From Paramecium octaurelia (lineage: Eukaryota; Ciliophora; Oligohymenophorea; Peniculida; Parameciidae), in assembly GCA_905182995.1 (NCBI GenBank), contig CAJJDP010000064.1, positions 316,627 to 380,626 of the forward strand: DNA of 64,000 nucleotides, written 5' to 3'. The position numbers and the translations under genes are program-made. Within the stretch, counting starts at the first letter, position 1; the number at the start of each line of letters is the position of its first letter. Of the stretch, positions 1 through 12,641 are shown piece by piece. Under the pieces are notes generated by a model. The model saw only the letters and a program-made list of their open reading frames with translations, was not told the DNA's origin and searched no databases.

Positions 1-78
1 ACAAGAAAGTATTGATAATTTTATTCTTCAATTATTGAATTGAAATTGTTAATGATTAAATGATATTAAATATAAAAA

Positions 79-589
79 ATGTCTGTTATTAGGGAATTGA
101 CTCATCAAAAGAGGAACGTTGTGTTGGAATTGTTTGGTACATCAAAAAGAAGAATTGAATAAAAAGAAAATGTATATTCACCTATCAATCGACCTTCTAA
201 ACGATTTAACTATCCATAATCTAGCAATGCGAGTAAATTATTCCAAATCCTCAAACAGACTCCTTCAATTAAATAATCTGCTTTTAAATCCTCTAAAAAA
301 AACAATGAAAGCTTAGGATTAAATGAAAGCATTTGCAGAAAAGTATCTAATTTCCTTAATATAGAAAATCTTGCATATTGATATTTAAGAACCTAGGACT
401 TATCTTAGACAAGTCATTTCTCCTTATAGAGATTTTCGATCATAAGTCTCATTTGATATTGCCCCTTAAACATGTGTGGCAGCTCCTCGAAAAATTAGTC
501 AGCCTTAATAGCTCATTCAACAAAAGAATTCTGTTCGAAGATGCAATAGTTTCAGAGATCTTTTCAAAAGTTAAATTACATTTGGTTGA
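79..589 (+). CDS. Hypothetical protein, 162 aa
   Basis: Unrecognised gene. The frame opens at ATG 79 and closes at TGA 587-589. A 22-nt GTA...TAG intron lies at 343-364; without it the first exon runs into TGA. Both exons are whole codon multiples (88 and 75 codons). TAA and TAG occur inside both exons and must be Gln. The protein is basic, Ser/Lys/Asn-rich, with no membrane segment and no motif I know. It ends 275 bp before the downstream kinase on the same strand. Confidence 0.6.
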
Positions 590-864
590 TGCATTAATAA
601 TTGAATACTCAAAATCGTATAAATCAAATTAATTTGTCAAATTCAAAAGTGATTCTTTCTCTCATTAAGAACAAATCAAATCTTAGACCAATTCTAACAA
701 TCAAACTTATCATATAAAAATCTCTATAATAAATCATGTAAATTTGTTTTAATCAAAAATGTAAGAAATTTGCTGACATCTAAACAGATAGAATAAGTAT
801 TAATAAAATAATTATATTGAATTTGGCTGATTTCAAAAAAATATTATTTCTTTTGTATCTCTAA

Positions 865-2586
865 ATGTAATAAATTCCGAATTTAGAAAAGGATGATTTT
901 ATTGAAAATTTTAAAGTTAAAAGCGAACTAGGAAAGGGGTCATATGGTGCAGTAAAATTTTGATATTAATCAAGGTTTATTAAGTTATTGACCCTAATGG
1001 ATAGGAATATGCTCTTAAATGTATGTATACAAGCCGTTTTAATGAAGTCAACGGATATGTGGGAAATTTAATTTAGAATGAAGTGGAAGCCTTAAAAAAA
1101 CTTTAAAGTTAATATATTGTTAAATTAATATCAACTTTTTATTCGGGTTATCAAGGAGAATCTCTTTTTTGCATGTTATTGGAATATTGCGATGGTAATT
1201 ATTAAATGCTTTTCTTTAGGTGGAAATCTATTAGAATATTTACTTAGAGAGTAAGATACATTTACTTAATAAAATGCCATTATTTTTTTCAAATAAATCC
1301 TTTAAGGAATGAAGGAAATCCATTAGAAGAGGATAATTCATAGAGATCTCAAATTAGCTAATATTTTGATACACTAAGATCAAATAAAAATTGCTGACTT
1401 TGGCTTTTGTCATATCTTAAATTCTGATGTAATCATCTCATCTAACATTAAGACAAGCTAAATTAATGTGAATTTAGGTACTCTCGGCACTTAAGCACCA
1501 GAAGTTTTGGATGATCAACCTTATGGATTAAAGTCAGACATGTTTTCAATAGGTGTTATTTTTTACTAATTATTGTTTATTGCATATCCATTTAGCGTAA
1601 AAAATTAGGAGACCTTTTAAAATGAAGTCTCAAATTTAAGTATTTTTAAAAAGAATTCTTTAGATCCACCTTCATTTTCGAAAAATGGAAGAAAAGTAGA
1701 AAAATATTTGGAAGAATTACTTACCGAAATGTTAAGAAAAGATCCAGCCAAAAGATTAGATTGGACAGATCTATTCAAATCCAAGTTATTTCAAAATAGT
1801 TATTCATGTATTCTAAAGATGATATAAAGAAATGTTTTTATCTACTATTGATGATGCAATAGACCCTGTCCAAAGCTATATTTTTTATCAATAGCAATAT
1901 CTCGACTCAAATGTTAAAACTGATAAAAAAAAAACAACATATCTTGATCTAGAATCTCAAATATCATTTTTAACGTACATTCAAGAATTCAGCTACAAAG
2001 TTTATCATAGATAGATTTTAATGGTAAAATGAATAACATATTTAGTGTCTTTTTCCGTGTTTCCTAATGTATAAACTATTATATAAAAAATAAATGGAGC
2101 ACTAGGATTATAATTAAAAGATGGTTTATGATCTCACCAATACCCATTAAATTCTAACCTACCAGCATTAAGTTGTAATGTAATGACTTCTCTTATTTTT
2201 TCAGGGCAAATCATGATAAACTTAAAAAATTAAAGATCATTCAATAGAATTGGGAACTTGAAATAATAAATCTATCATTGAGTTCATAATTTTAGAATAT
2301 ATTTTCAGAAGCTCTATTGAAATATTTACTAATTCTAAGATAAGAAATCTTAAAGGATACAGAAGAATACAAAATTGATTGGTAATAAATCTTGATTTTT
2401 TAAAATCATACTAACAATGAGAAGATTCATGAAGTGCTTTAAAAAATAAAGTTTTTTGTCTTAATTCATAAAGTTCTATCTTTAGAAACATTAGAAAAAG
2501 AAGTAGTTGATTAATTACTCAGCAACAACACTCAAAATAACTATTTATAAGTAGTCTACATTTATCAGAGCATAAAATTAGGTTGA
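865..2586 (+). CDS. ULK/Atg1-like Ser/Thr protein kinase, 534 aa
   Basis: Cytosolic Ser/Thr kinase. The frame has five introns (23, 25, 22, 22 and 25 nt) and the exon sum is 535 codons. The N-terminal half is a complete kinase domain: glycine loop GKGSYGA, then EYALK with the VAIK lysine, the loop IIHRDLKLANIL, the DFG motif in ADFGFC, and an APE segment TQAPEVLDD. The C-terminal half (roughly residues 275-534) has no clear domain and is helix-rich. Gene order and the short activation segment resemble the Unc-51-like/APK1 kinases expanded in ciliates. That subfamily name is inference from motif style; an active kinase is well supported because every catalytic residue is present. Start is the first ATG in frame with the domain. 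Confidence 0.82.
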
Positions 2587-2650
2587 ATGTAACTTATTGA
2601 TTGTAATACAAATTTCAAATTAATGATAAATATAAAAAAGTAGTTTCAAA

Positions 2651-5600
2651 TCATTTTCCTGCCCTTTACTTTAAGTTAAACATAAACTCTAATTTCACTA
2701 ACTTAAGATGAATATCGATTCTGAAAAACAATTTTCTTAAAACAATATCTTATTGCCTTCGTTTCATATTTGATACTTTTTCAACATTTAATGGTCTAAC
2801 TGGGATTTTTATTTGTTTAATTGGAGATGCTTCTGTCTTTTTTTTTGTATTCTGTTCAATACTATTTGATCTTAAGGATTATGGAATTTTTGAAGTTGAT
2901 TAAACCTTTATCAAAGTAGGTTCTTTGCTCTTTTAATTAGACAATTAGTTTAAGTTAATAATATCTAATACCTAAGCAACTGGAGTACGTTTAGTTGGAT
3001 CCTCAAAAATTGATTAATCAAGATGATAAACAATATTGCTACCATCAAGAGGCTAATAGCAGTTCTCAGGAGCAATAGCTTAAGTCTCAATTTATAATTA
3101 TTTAAATCTGTTTGTATCAATGCTTGAACCTCTTGCGCTGCTGTCTCTTCTACTTCTTAAAGGAGTAAAGTTCTTCTCTGGTCTCAGAGCACTGCAGTTA
3201 ATAGGTTATACTTTGATACGAGAAACTGCTTATTTTTACTCAGAGAAATTTAGAGATGCCTTATTATCAAATGCTAGTTATTTAACTTCAGTCAATTAAT
3301 TCACTTTTTTTGAATCACTCATTGAAATAGGTATTAATTCAATTGGTTATTCTCCATTATTTTTTTGAGGTGATTAGATATTTTTAGACTTGGGTTCCTC
3401 CATTATTTTCACTTAAGCAATTCTAACTTCAGTCCATGGTTCAAGTGAATTATTTTCTAAAATTGCTGAAACAGGTTTTTGTTCTTTTAGAGTTAACTTT
3501 TAGGGTGAATCTTCTTTCTTAACTATGATATTCTCAATTTATTTTTCAGTCAAGACATTGTTTAGATCTACTTTTTCATTAATCTCAGGAACAACCTCTA
3601 CCTTTGGGATATTTTCTTATTCTTATTTTTTAAATAAATTTTATGGATTAAGACTTTTCTTCTTTGGTTACAGTGTTATTTAATCAAATATCTACATTAT
3701 ATTTTATATCTTATTACTATCCTACTTTTTTTCACTCTGTAAAATCTACATAAAGCTATCTTGTTATTAATCAATGAAATCACTATTATTTTAGTAATCA
3801 ATAACTGATTGTTATTCTATAACTTCAACAGTCTTCTTTTGTTTAGAATTTTAAATTTAATCTGTCTTCAAGAACGATTTAACTTATTTTTATTATGAAT
3901 CAGGAATTATATTTTATGATTCAAAAGGAATAAGGGATGAAGCTGATTCTTATTCAACTTTCTATGTTTAAGACTCCAAGACTTAATCTAGTGATTTTTC
4001 TGGTTTTATATAAAGCTTATTGATTAAATTATTTAATTTAGATTGAACAGGTGGTAAGTCTATGTCTAGTATTTCAATTTTTAATAATTAATTATTACTC
4101 ACTTAAGGCAAAGAGGTGGATACAGTATCTTTTTATTATAATTTTGTTTTCAATTAATCTAACTTTTTTGAATTAGTTTTCAATTCTGTTTTAGTATCAA
4201 AAATATCATTAATTAGAAAAACTTATCTTTTTAAGTAAAATCTTCCTTTTTCATCTTCATCTTGACAAACACTCTATTCAAATGAGCTTTCTTCATCCAA
4301 TGTGTATAAACTATTATTCTAAGTTTTAAATCTTGGTTAATCATATATTTCCCTTATGGATTACAACTTTTAACTTATTGCATATTAAGTTTGCAAAGGT
4401 AAATTTTAAGTCTTGATTTCAAAGTTTTCTTATACTTTAAAAACTTCAGCATTTTCTGATATTTCTTATATGCCTTCTTCATTATCAGGTTGAATTTGTA
4501 ATTCAGTTTTATTTTTGTATTATTCCAAAAATTTTGATGGTTTTATTTAGAAATCTTCCATTTCTTATTTTGTATAACTATTTTCTTTATTGATACTGGG
4601 TTGTTCTTGTACTTAAATTGCTACTTGCTTCTCGAATTATGGTAATTTTGTTATTTCAAGGGGAGCTAATATATCAGAATTAGATTAAGTATTTTTTTTA
4701 TAATTAAAAGTTGTATCTAGCGAAAATTGATTAATTTCTTGTTTCTTTTCTGATCTATATTCAATTTCTGAGTTTTCTTATTTGTTTGATCTATCGAAGA
4801 AAATATCAAGAATATTGTTATTTGTAGATTGACGAAATCTTGATTCTTAGGATAGATCATCTTTTCTATCATACCTATCAGTTAGTCGGTTGCTGGTATC
4901 AGATCTTTCAGTTTTATCTCCTTTTGTTTGTTTACTTTGTCGAACATCTTGGTTTCTTTTTTTAGAAGGAGGATCCCAAGAATCAAAAAGTTATTATTTT
5001 AAGGTGGAGACATTACTTCTACAAAATGTCCTATCTAAAATTGATATCGATTAATCATTTTAATTAACTTTTTCAATCATTTTTAATGAAGAGCAACATA
5101 ATTAAGAATAGATGTCTGAATAAATAAACTTGATCTCTTAAAATTCTTTTTTCTTGAAATTGATAGTAATTTCATTGCCATAATTCATCTTTTTGAATAA
5201 TGCCTAATTCACATAAAACTAATGAGATTAAAAATCTTCTAAATTCCATTATAAAAGAGATTTTCCTTAAATTGCAAATATAAATTTATTGTTAGCACTA
5301 ATATCTTCCAAATTATTAATTTTTAATTTAATCATTTTATTGGTGTAGCAATAGGCATCTCCACTTTCTGTTAAAGCAAGACCACCGAATTAAAATAATA
5401 AGGATTTCTTAAAATATCCATTAACCCCCAATCCATTAAGTTAATGAATTGGTATTTAAACATTATTTTCAATGTTAAATATTTTTCCCCCAACTATAGA
5501 ATATATAGACTATTAAAGTACTTGTAATTAATGTTAATTTTTCCTTGTAAGTACTTATATGTTTACAATGACTGTATATAGTCTTATTAGTTTTCCACCA

Positions 5601-5985
5601 AAACCCTCTTCCAGCATGATCAATTGCAGTTGTTGGGGTAATACTCATATAATTTTTGCCTTAAACTAATTGCTTTGGTTAAGAATCAATTGAAAATAGA
5701 TCTCCATTGCCTTGAAAGAATATTTTAATTTGTACTCATTAAACAAAATATTACTTTTCCATCAGAACAAATTTGCTGGACTCCAGATAGCACATTAATT
5801 GCCTCCTATTCAGTAAATTATGTGATCTAATTATCACTAACTAAAAGTCTTTTTAAGTTCTAATTATCTATAAAATAAAGTGATGCGCCCAACTTTATGG
5901 CCTAAGTAAATTTGAATCTAACTGTTTAGATATTCTAGAGTTATAACAAATTGCATACCTCCAACTAATCAAAAATAACAGACAT
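2651..5985 (-). CDS. Large Gln/Lys-rich protein with possible N-terminal beta-propeller, 1093 aa
   Basis: Read on the minus strand from ATG (CAT at 5983-5985) to TGA (2651-2653). Two introns, 25 and 28 nt, give an exon sum of 1094 codons. The 28-nt intron near 5.5 kb is GTA...TAG; a 34-nt alternative gives the same downstream frame. The first ~330 residues contain repeated short beta-like units such as GGLALTESGDAYCYTN and SNGDLFSIDS, loosely like RCC1 or WD blades, which is a guess. The rest is low-complexity, rich in Gln, Glu, Lys and Ser, many Gln being TAA. The last ~60 residues turn basic. Tail-to-tail with the upstream kinase, with 64 bp between stops. Function unknown. Confidence 0.75.
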
Positions 5986-6542
5986 ATTTTATATACGTTA
6001 ATATTATAAATTATCAATAATTCAAGCAATTCACATTAACTATAAATAATGAACCTTATGATAAAAGAAAATTCAAAAACTCGGAGAGTTAGTCTTCAAA
6101 TCAAAATTTGTTTATATCCATTTTTTCTATTATAAATTATATGAATTCAACATTTTTTGAATTAAATTATTATAATGAAATCCATAAAAAAGAATAAAAA
6201 CAAAATAATATAATCTTTCGAACTCTGGTTCTTAATAAATTTTATTAATATTTAAAATTATTAGTAATACTTTATTATGCTCATTATGTTTAAAAGAGAT
6301 AAATTTATGTGAGGTGTAGGGGTATTAGGTATTATAAAGGTTTTTAAATAAAATTCAATGATTCGATATCCTAAAGTTATAAACAGAAGTTTTATCAAAA
6401 TTCTTATCAAAGAAAATTAAGGATTTATTGATTTGATTCTTATATAATTAATACTAGTTTCTTATATTTCGTTTAATTTATCATATAAACTTTTGATGAT
6501 GAATTCTATAAAATATTATTAGGTAATTATAAAAATATCAAA
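5986..6542. other. Intergenic, divergent 5' ends
   Basis: About 557 bp of extremely AT-rich sequence between the start of the minus-strand Gln-rich gene and the start of the SAPS-like gene. It should hold two divergent promoters. I see no coding frame, repeat or RNA gene. Confidence 0.5.
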
Positions 6543-8084
6543 ATGAATTCATTATTCGAACTTTTAGATTGTTATGATGAAAAAGAAAAGGAGATCTTTG
6601 AATTGTAAATATCGCATGCTATTCAAGCCTCAATTCAAATAAAAATAATATGATGGATTTTTTGAAATTAGTAATTGAAACCCCAAGTGACTTACATCCA
6701 AAGTATGTCTAAATCCCTTAATTAGATATCCTTTCATTGTCAGCGAATTAATGTTTGGAAGCTATGAACAACTACTACAAATGATGTTTGAGTGGAATGG
6801 AGAACCAATTTAATATTTGCTGACATTCTTCAATTATCCATAAAATGACACTTCGTGTGGCTATTTTGAAAAAATGATAAGGCCTCTAATTTTATTGAAA
6901 TCAAATGAAATCAAACCCTTTTTAGAGATTTCTTCATGGATTAAATATATTGATTAAGAGTCCATTCAAAATATATTCTAAACAATATTGGCATCTAGCA
7001 ATTTGGATGACAATTTCAAACAAGATCTGTTGGGAATGCTTTTAAATTAAAATTTTATAAGTGAGAATGTGTTTCGTATAATAATTAAATACTCAGACTT
7101 ATTTTAAATATATGTGAATCAACATCAAGAAATTTTTGGTGTTATTTGTAATCAATCACCTTCCTCATTTCATTAATTGTGCACTATTGAATTATTTATG
7201 GGGTGGAATATGATAAATTTAGAATGGCTTCATAACTAAATTAATTATTTAGAATAGCTAATCTATAAAAATTTTGATTTTTGCAAATCCATGATGAACT
7301 TCTTACATAAACCACAAGGACTTACAGAAATTGATTTAAAAGTCATACATATACTATCACAAACTATCAACAGACCAGAAACAATTAAATTTCAGAACGT
7401 GTTATTGGAATTGCTAATTAAATATGAATGGAATAATAATTTATAAAATATTGCCATTAAAATGTATCAACAAATGTCTTAAGAGGATACACCTCATAAA
7501 TAATATGTATTATTTGTTATGTAACATTTTAGTTTCAATCAATAATAACTGATTTTATAACAGCCAATGTAAATTTCTAAAAATTCGAGTTTGGATTAAA
7601 AACCTAATTGCCAAGAGGATACAGATGGGTGTTTACTAGAATTGTCAAATTATTTTCATTAAACTTCAATTAAGCTTAAGATATAAATATATTGGAAGGC
7701 AAATATATCTTAAATGAAGACCCTTATAATACTAGAGAAAGATAATCTATTAATATTCTAGAGAAAGTATCAGAAAGAAGAACATAATGGGCAAAAAGAA
7801 TTTAAGAAGAGGAAATGTAAAAACAAGAGGAAAAAGAACACATTCAAATTGAAGAAGAAGAAAATAATGAAAATGATTAATTCTTTCAACCTAGAAATAG
7901 TTTTGGAGTCAAACCACCAATAATAAACAATGACGAAGAAGTGGAAGATGAAATTCCAGTAATAGAAAATTAACCTAGAAACAGTTTTGGAACAAAACCA
8001 ATAATATTTGAGGAAGAGGTGGAAGATGAAATTCCAATAAGAGGAAGATCCAGTTGTTAATTCAAATAAGATGATAACGATTGA
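6543..8084 (+). CDS. SAPS-domain-like phosphatase-associated protein, 489 aa
   Basis: Likely regulatory partner of a PP6/Sit4-type phosphatase. Three introns (23, 23 and 26 nt) give 490 codons. The N-terminal part matches the SAPS layout: an acidic leucine-rich opening, MMDFLKLV, then a YPFIVSELM segment, a helical-repeat middle, and the C-terminal segment with GYRWVFTRIVKLFSLN. The last ~110 residues are acidic and repeat twice the unit (Q)PRNSFG...KP...EEVEDEIP, an internal duplication of about 30 residues. The family assignment rests on motif order and helical character, not on a search. The end is TGA 8082-8084. Confidence 0.6.
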
Positions 8085-8352
8085 TTTCTAATTTTTGTTT
8101 ATTTATAATACGATTGTAACTAAAAATTTAATTAAAAGTTCAAGAAGTTCAACCCAATATATTCATAGATAGTAATCAATAATTCAATATAGTTTACGAT
8201 CGATAATAATTTCTATTTATGATTTGCATGATATTTTATTATTCATTGCATCATTCAACATCAAATAAAATAATGTAATGAATTAATTATAAAATTTATG
8301 ATATACTAGAGTTTTTATCTTAAATATATTGATTAATTAAATAAAATAAGAA

Positions 8353-8541
8353 ATGGATTAAGAGGACGAATAACACAACGAGATAAGAAAAGAATATAAA
8401 AATCCCTTGGAAGAACAATTGAATTACAAAACTTATAGTAGATTGATGAGAGTTTGCTTTGCAATTTTGGTTATTTTAGGAATGTTGTAAACATATCAAT
8501 AATTCAAAATCAAAAGAGAACGAGTTTTGAGATTTCTATGA
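8353..8541 (+). CDS. Small single-pass membrane peptide, 62 aa
   Basis: Intronless frame of 63 codons from ATG 8353 to TGA 8539-8541. The start is charged and acidic, then one hydrophobic segment (VCFAILVILGMLQTY) near residues 33-47, then a short basic tail. The topology is that of a tail-anchored or signal-anchor protein. It lies between two larger genes and converges on the channel gene. It could be a chance frame, but the charge/hydrophobic pattern is gene-like. Function unknown. Confidence 0.45.
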
Positions 8542-8695
8542 AAATTTTTCACGTTAATATTTTTTTTTCATATATTTTCAAATATCTCAAACTGATTCCC
8601 GACTTACTAAATAATAAAATACTTTTTTTTATAAATTTAATTTATAGTTTATTTTGATATATTTATGTAAATCCTCAAATTTTGGTTGGCTAATC

Positions 8696-11236
8696 TCATC
8701 TTTTTATTATCTTACCTATTGTTAGTGCAGCACTTTAATTAATTGTGAATTTACTCTTTGATTCATTGTTTCTTTTCATGTGTCTTTTCATTCTTATATA
8801 GATAGTAAATATATCTACCTAAAAAGGACCATGTTAATATTATATTCTGGATAATAGGTTTCAAAGTCCTGCATTCTGTCTAAATTAATTTTATAGATCT
8901 CTTCCATACAAGGATTCTTATAATATTTCAAAGATAAAATACATCACTAACAAAATTTAAGAATTCGGTAGCAGTAGGTAAACTAGCAGTTTAAAGATTG
9001 AAAATTGGACTTGTGTTACTTTAGAGCGATGGCAAGATATTCAGAGAATGAGGTTTATTCAATATCTTTGAAATTTTCAAATCAAAAATATTCCTAGATA
9101 GGGACTTTTATTATTGTTATTAAGATGAATTTTGTTAAAAATATTCTAGTTGCTGTTATTATTCATTTTATTTGATATTCTCATTATTGATTTCAATTAG
9201 GAAATTGTTTTATGATTCTCCTTATAATTGCAACTCATTTTTTTCTTAATTCTACTCTATAACACTTGATGATTGCTACGAAAATTCAGATGAGACTTCT
9301 TCAATTTCAACATGATTCGACTGTATTTCATTTAATTACTTAAAATGATTTCGAAAACTATGTTAATTTCGTTTCCTTCTTTTATCATCTATTATATAAT
9401 AAATAATCTTTACATGACTTTCTGGGTTGATTTGGAGAATAGAGGTATTTATCATAAAAATCAATATTGTTCTTTATTAAATGTATTTTTGGACAGTTAA
9501 TTAATAAATGTGTCCTATCCTAACAATATAAACAAACTACATCTATGATTTAATAGTTGTTATTAAATAAAATTTAATCCTTAATAAATGCAGCAATTTC
9601 CTATGATTAATTAAATAAATACCAAATCTTAAATATTAGAGGATATAATTTTTAGAAATTTTTCTCTGCTTATCTTATAAAGTAGGCAATAATCTAAACC
9701 TGTTATTAGATTTTGATTTTCTTAGCCAGTAAAAAAGGAATATTAACCAAAACATTGCCCACTGAATATTTTTTAATACTCTGGTATTGATTCTGTTAAG
9801 CCATATGCTACTTCACCTTAATTTACAAGATAAATATTATATTAGTCCCCATAGTGATTACATATGAATTTATCATTAATATTTAGAATAACTGGGGTGA
9901 GATTTTAAGCTATCTATTATTAAGTTGATTTGGAAAATTGAGAAAATATCCGAAATTATTTTACAAAATTGAGTAATTACTGTTCTTTAAATTCTTGGAA
10001 TATTTTTTCCTTTTCTAAACATTATTCAAAATAATTTTCAATGTTTTACAAATTTTAATCCTTTAAACATACTTCTTCTAACTTCCTAGAAATTTAATAC
10101 TTTAAAGTTTATGAAATGTTTTATTTGTACAAGAATCGTTAGAGCAATTTTAACTCTTTTATTTTTTTGAATTATTAGTAAAATTCAAGAGAATCTAAAA
10201 TTATGAACTTTATAATTAAAATTTTATAAAACAAAAGGATAAATGTTGTACAGATACTGAAAATTCGATTTTACAAAGTATTAATTTCAACATCTAATTT
10301 GAAATTTCCAAATTAAATAATATAGTTAACATAAATCTCTAGGTACTCTTAAAATATTTCTTAAGTTTCTTTAATTTAATCATTTATTAAGAATTATTAT
10401 CTTAAATTGATACATGTAAAGTAGTGGCATGTATGTACAATTTAAACAATCTAGATAGTTAAGTCACTTATTTCATAATATATCCTTTTATTGAATGCTA
10501 GAATTATCTTTTTATAAATTATAAGTTCAACTATTAGCAAACTGATCGTTTTTATGAATTCGTTGTCTGAAAGTATTAGCATGGCAAGTAAAACTATAGA
10601 AGATGTATCCATCAAAATTTTTGATGACTTAAAAATATATTCAAGAAATTATTTACTCTATTACATTTATACTTTCTAGCACATTTGAGAAATATATTTA
10701 TATATCTAATCCAAAATGATAAGAATAATCAAGGTAGCAAATAAATAATTCCCATACCCATTTGTTTAGTAAATGTATTCTACTGGAGAAATGATCAATA
10801 TTATCACACAAAAAAAGAAAATTATTGAATCCCAAATCAAATTTAATTAAGGTAAAAGAGAATTCTTATATATCTTTTTTCCAGCATTTAAAGGAGAAAA
10901 AAGCAATGAGTTAATAAATTTATGTTGTTTATTTTTTAGGGTAAGGTGTTATTTTAATTTATTAATAAATGCTAATACCTTTTTTTAATTTTATTGAAAT
11001 GTATTCGCTTATGTAATATTGTTTTTTACAGTCGTTTATTCTCCTTGATTTCTAAATTACCAAGTAATCCCTTTGGTTTGCTTATTAGCTTTCAAGTCAA
11101 ATATCTCAAAAGCAGGTGTTTTATCCTCTTCTACTTCATATGAAGGTTATCTGGGATGAGACATATTTATCCTTTTACCTACTTGAAAAGAATTTTCTTT
11201 CTAATTGTTATTTATCCTAAGACTTAAAAATTTCAT
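8696..11236 (-). CDS. Cyclic-nucleotide-binding ion-channel-like protein, 813 aa, degenerate pore
   Basis: Membrane channel of the CNG/EAG architecture found in large ciliate families. Four introns (22, 25, 26 and 26 nt) give 814 codons. Order: N-terminal segment with FINKLKQHL; S1 beginning at LIWDSIIFFFCVIILII; S2-S5 hydrophobic segments; a pore-like stretch; S6; a C-linker starting KELKLLQRFLYKQNISQ; a cNMP-binding domain with FSGQCFGQYSFFTGQ; then a CCHC zinc knuckle CLYCQDRTHLLINC and a Gln-rich tail. The usual K+ filter GYGD is absent; the aligned site reads FGNFKLD. The S4 region is poor in Arg. The last two exons are less certain; a stop at 8788-8790 is the alternative end. It may be non-conducting or of changed selectivity. 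Confidence 0.75.
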
Positions 11237-12641
11237 TACATTATACTTCCATCATAACTTTGAGAAGGACTAAGAATTAAAAACTCATTTTTTATTTCAT
11301 CTTATATCATCTTTTTTAAAATTAATAATGAAGTCCAAATAATTGTTCATAATAATTTTAAACTATATTGAAATGCTTATCATAAAGCTTTTTTTTTTTG
11401 AATAATAAACCACACTAATCGAATTCTTTTTCAATTTAATAACAACAGCAACAAATAAATCATAAGTCTTTATAGAACTTGAAAGATGTAGAATTCATAA
11501 ACTTAAAACAACTTTCTTACATCTGAAAACAAAAATGTTGATAACTAATTTTAATTAAATAGTTGTTTTTTTGTTAAATAATTTATAAAATTTGCTCTGA
11601 AAATATCAAATTGAAAATATATTTCAGAAATGAAATAGTTTTCAGAACTTTATCAATGTTTCTAAGTCATCAGAGCGGTTTCTAGATTTAAAGGTGGAAT
11701 CTTTAATAAAACATACTAAAATTAAATAATAATTCAAGTTTGAAGAAATTTAATTTATAATATACAATCCTTTTAAACTATCCCTGGGTCTAATTAATTT
11801 TTTCTGTTGAATAATGGGTTTTTTATATGATACCAAAAGTGAGAGCGAACCTTATCTTTCTTTATTAATAGACAAATTTTTCTTTTACATCAACTTTTAT
11901 ATTTGATCTATGTTTTTCAGTTTTTTAAATTGATTGGGAAATCCAAAGAAAAATCAGAAAAAAAAAATTAGAGAAACCTCAATAAATAGTTTGAAATTAT
12001 ACTATATTAATTTTAAACAACTTTTTCAATTTACTCATAATTTTAATTAATTAAAATCTAAATTTGATGTGATCAGTTTTTATATAAAAAAAGAGTTTAC
12101 ATCTACAAAAATTCATAGTATTTCGGTAAACATTAAAGTGAGAAAGAGGATCACCCTATTTTAATTAGTTTAATTATAATTTATATATTTACAATACCCA
12201 TGGTTCGTTACAATTGAATTTTATTATTGCATCACTTTTTATTGTTCTTCTTATTCTCTATTGTTTGACTTATATTAATTCCTGCTTTATAATTTCTTTC
12301 TTTTTCTTATTAAATTATCTGATTTGTCAAAGTCAAACATTGCATTTGGTTAATGGATACTATTTTTACATAACCAGCATCTCAAATATGATTCATTATA
12401 TATCAATCCTAAATTTTAAGATCAACTTGATAATTAAAAATTTTACTTTTAAAGTACAACCTTGAGCATATTCCTCTCTCAGAACATCATCTTATTTGAA
12501 CTGAGCATAAGTGAATTCTAACTTACAATCTAAGCAATCAATTTGGTTTAATCACTCATTTTTTTTTTTATAATAAAAATAAAACAACAATCGAAGACCA
12601 AAATTTCCAAGGTAATTTTTTCTATATAATAATTTTCAATT
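11237..12641. other. AT-rich stretch, possible small gene on minus strand
   Basis: About 1.4 kb between the channel gene and the next plus-strand gene. On the minus strand an ATG (CAT at 12557-12559) opens a frame that, after removing a 26-nt GTA...CAG intron, reads IFKQDDVLREEYAQGC. A second open stretch lies near 12.25-12.37 kb, but I could not join them convincingly. The remainder, 11.24-12.2 kb, shows no coding signal. Confidence 0.3.

Noticed and set aside
12214-12465. Plus-strand hydrophobic frame of 83 codons
   Set aside because: It is antisense to a minus-strand stretch and shows no protein-like pattern; A/T runs give hydrophobic codons by chance.
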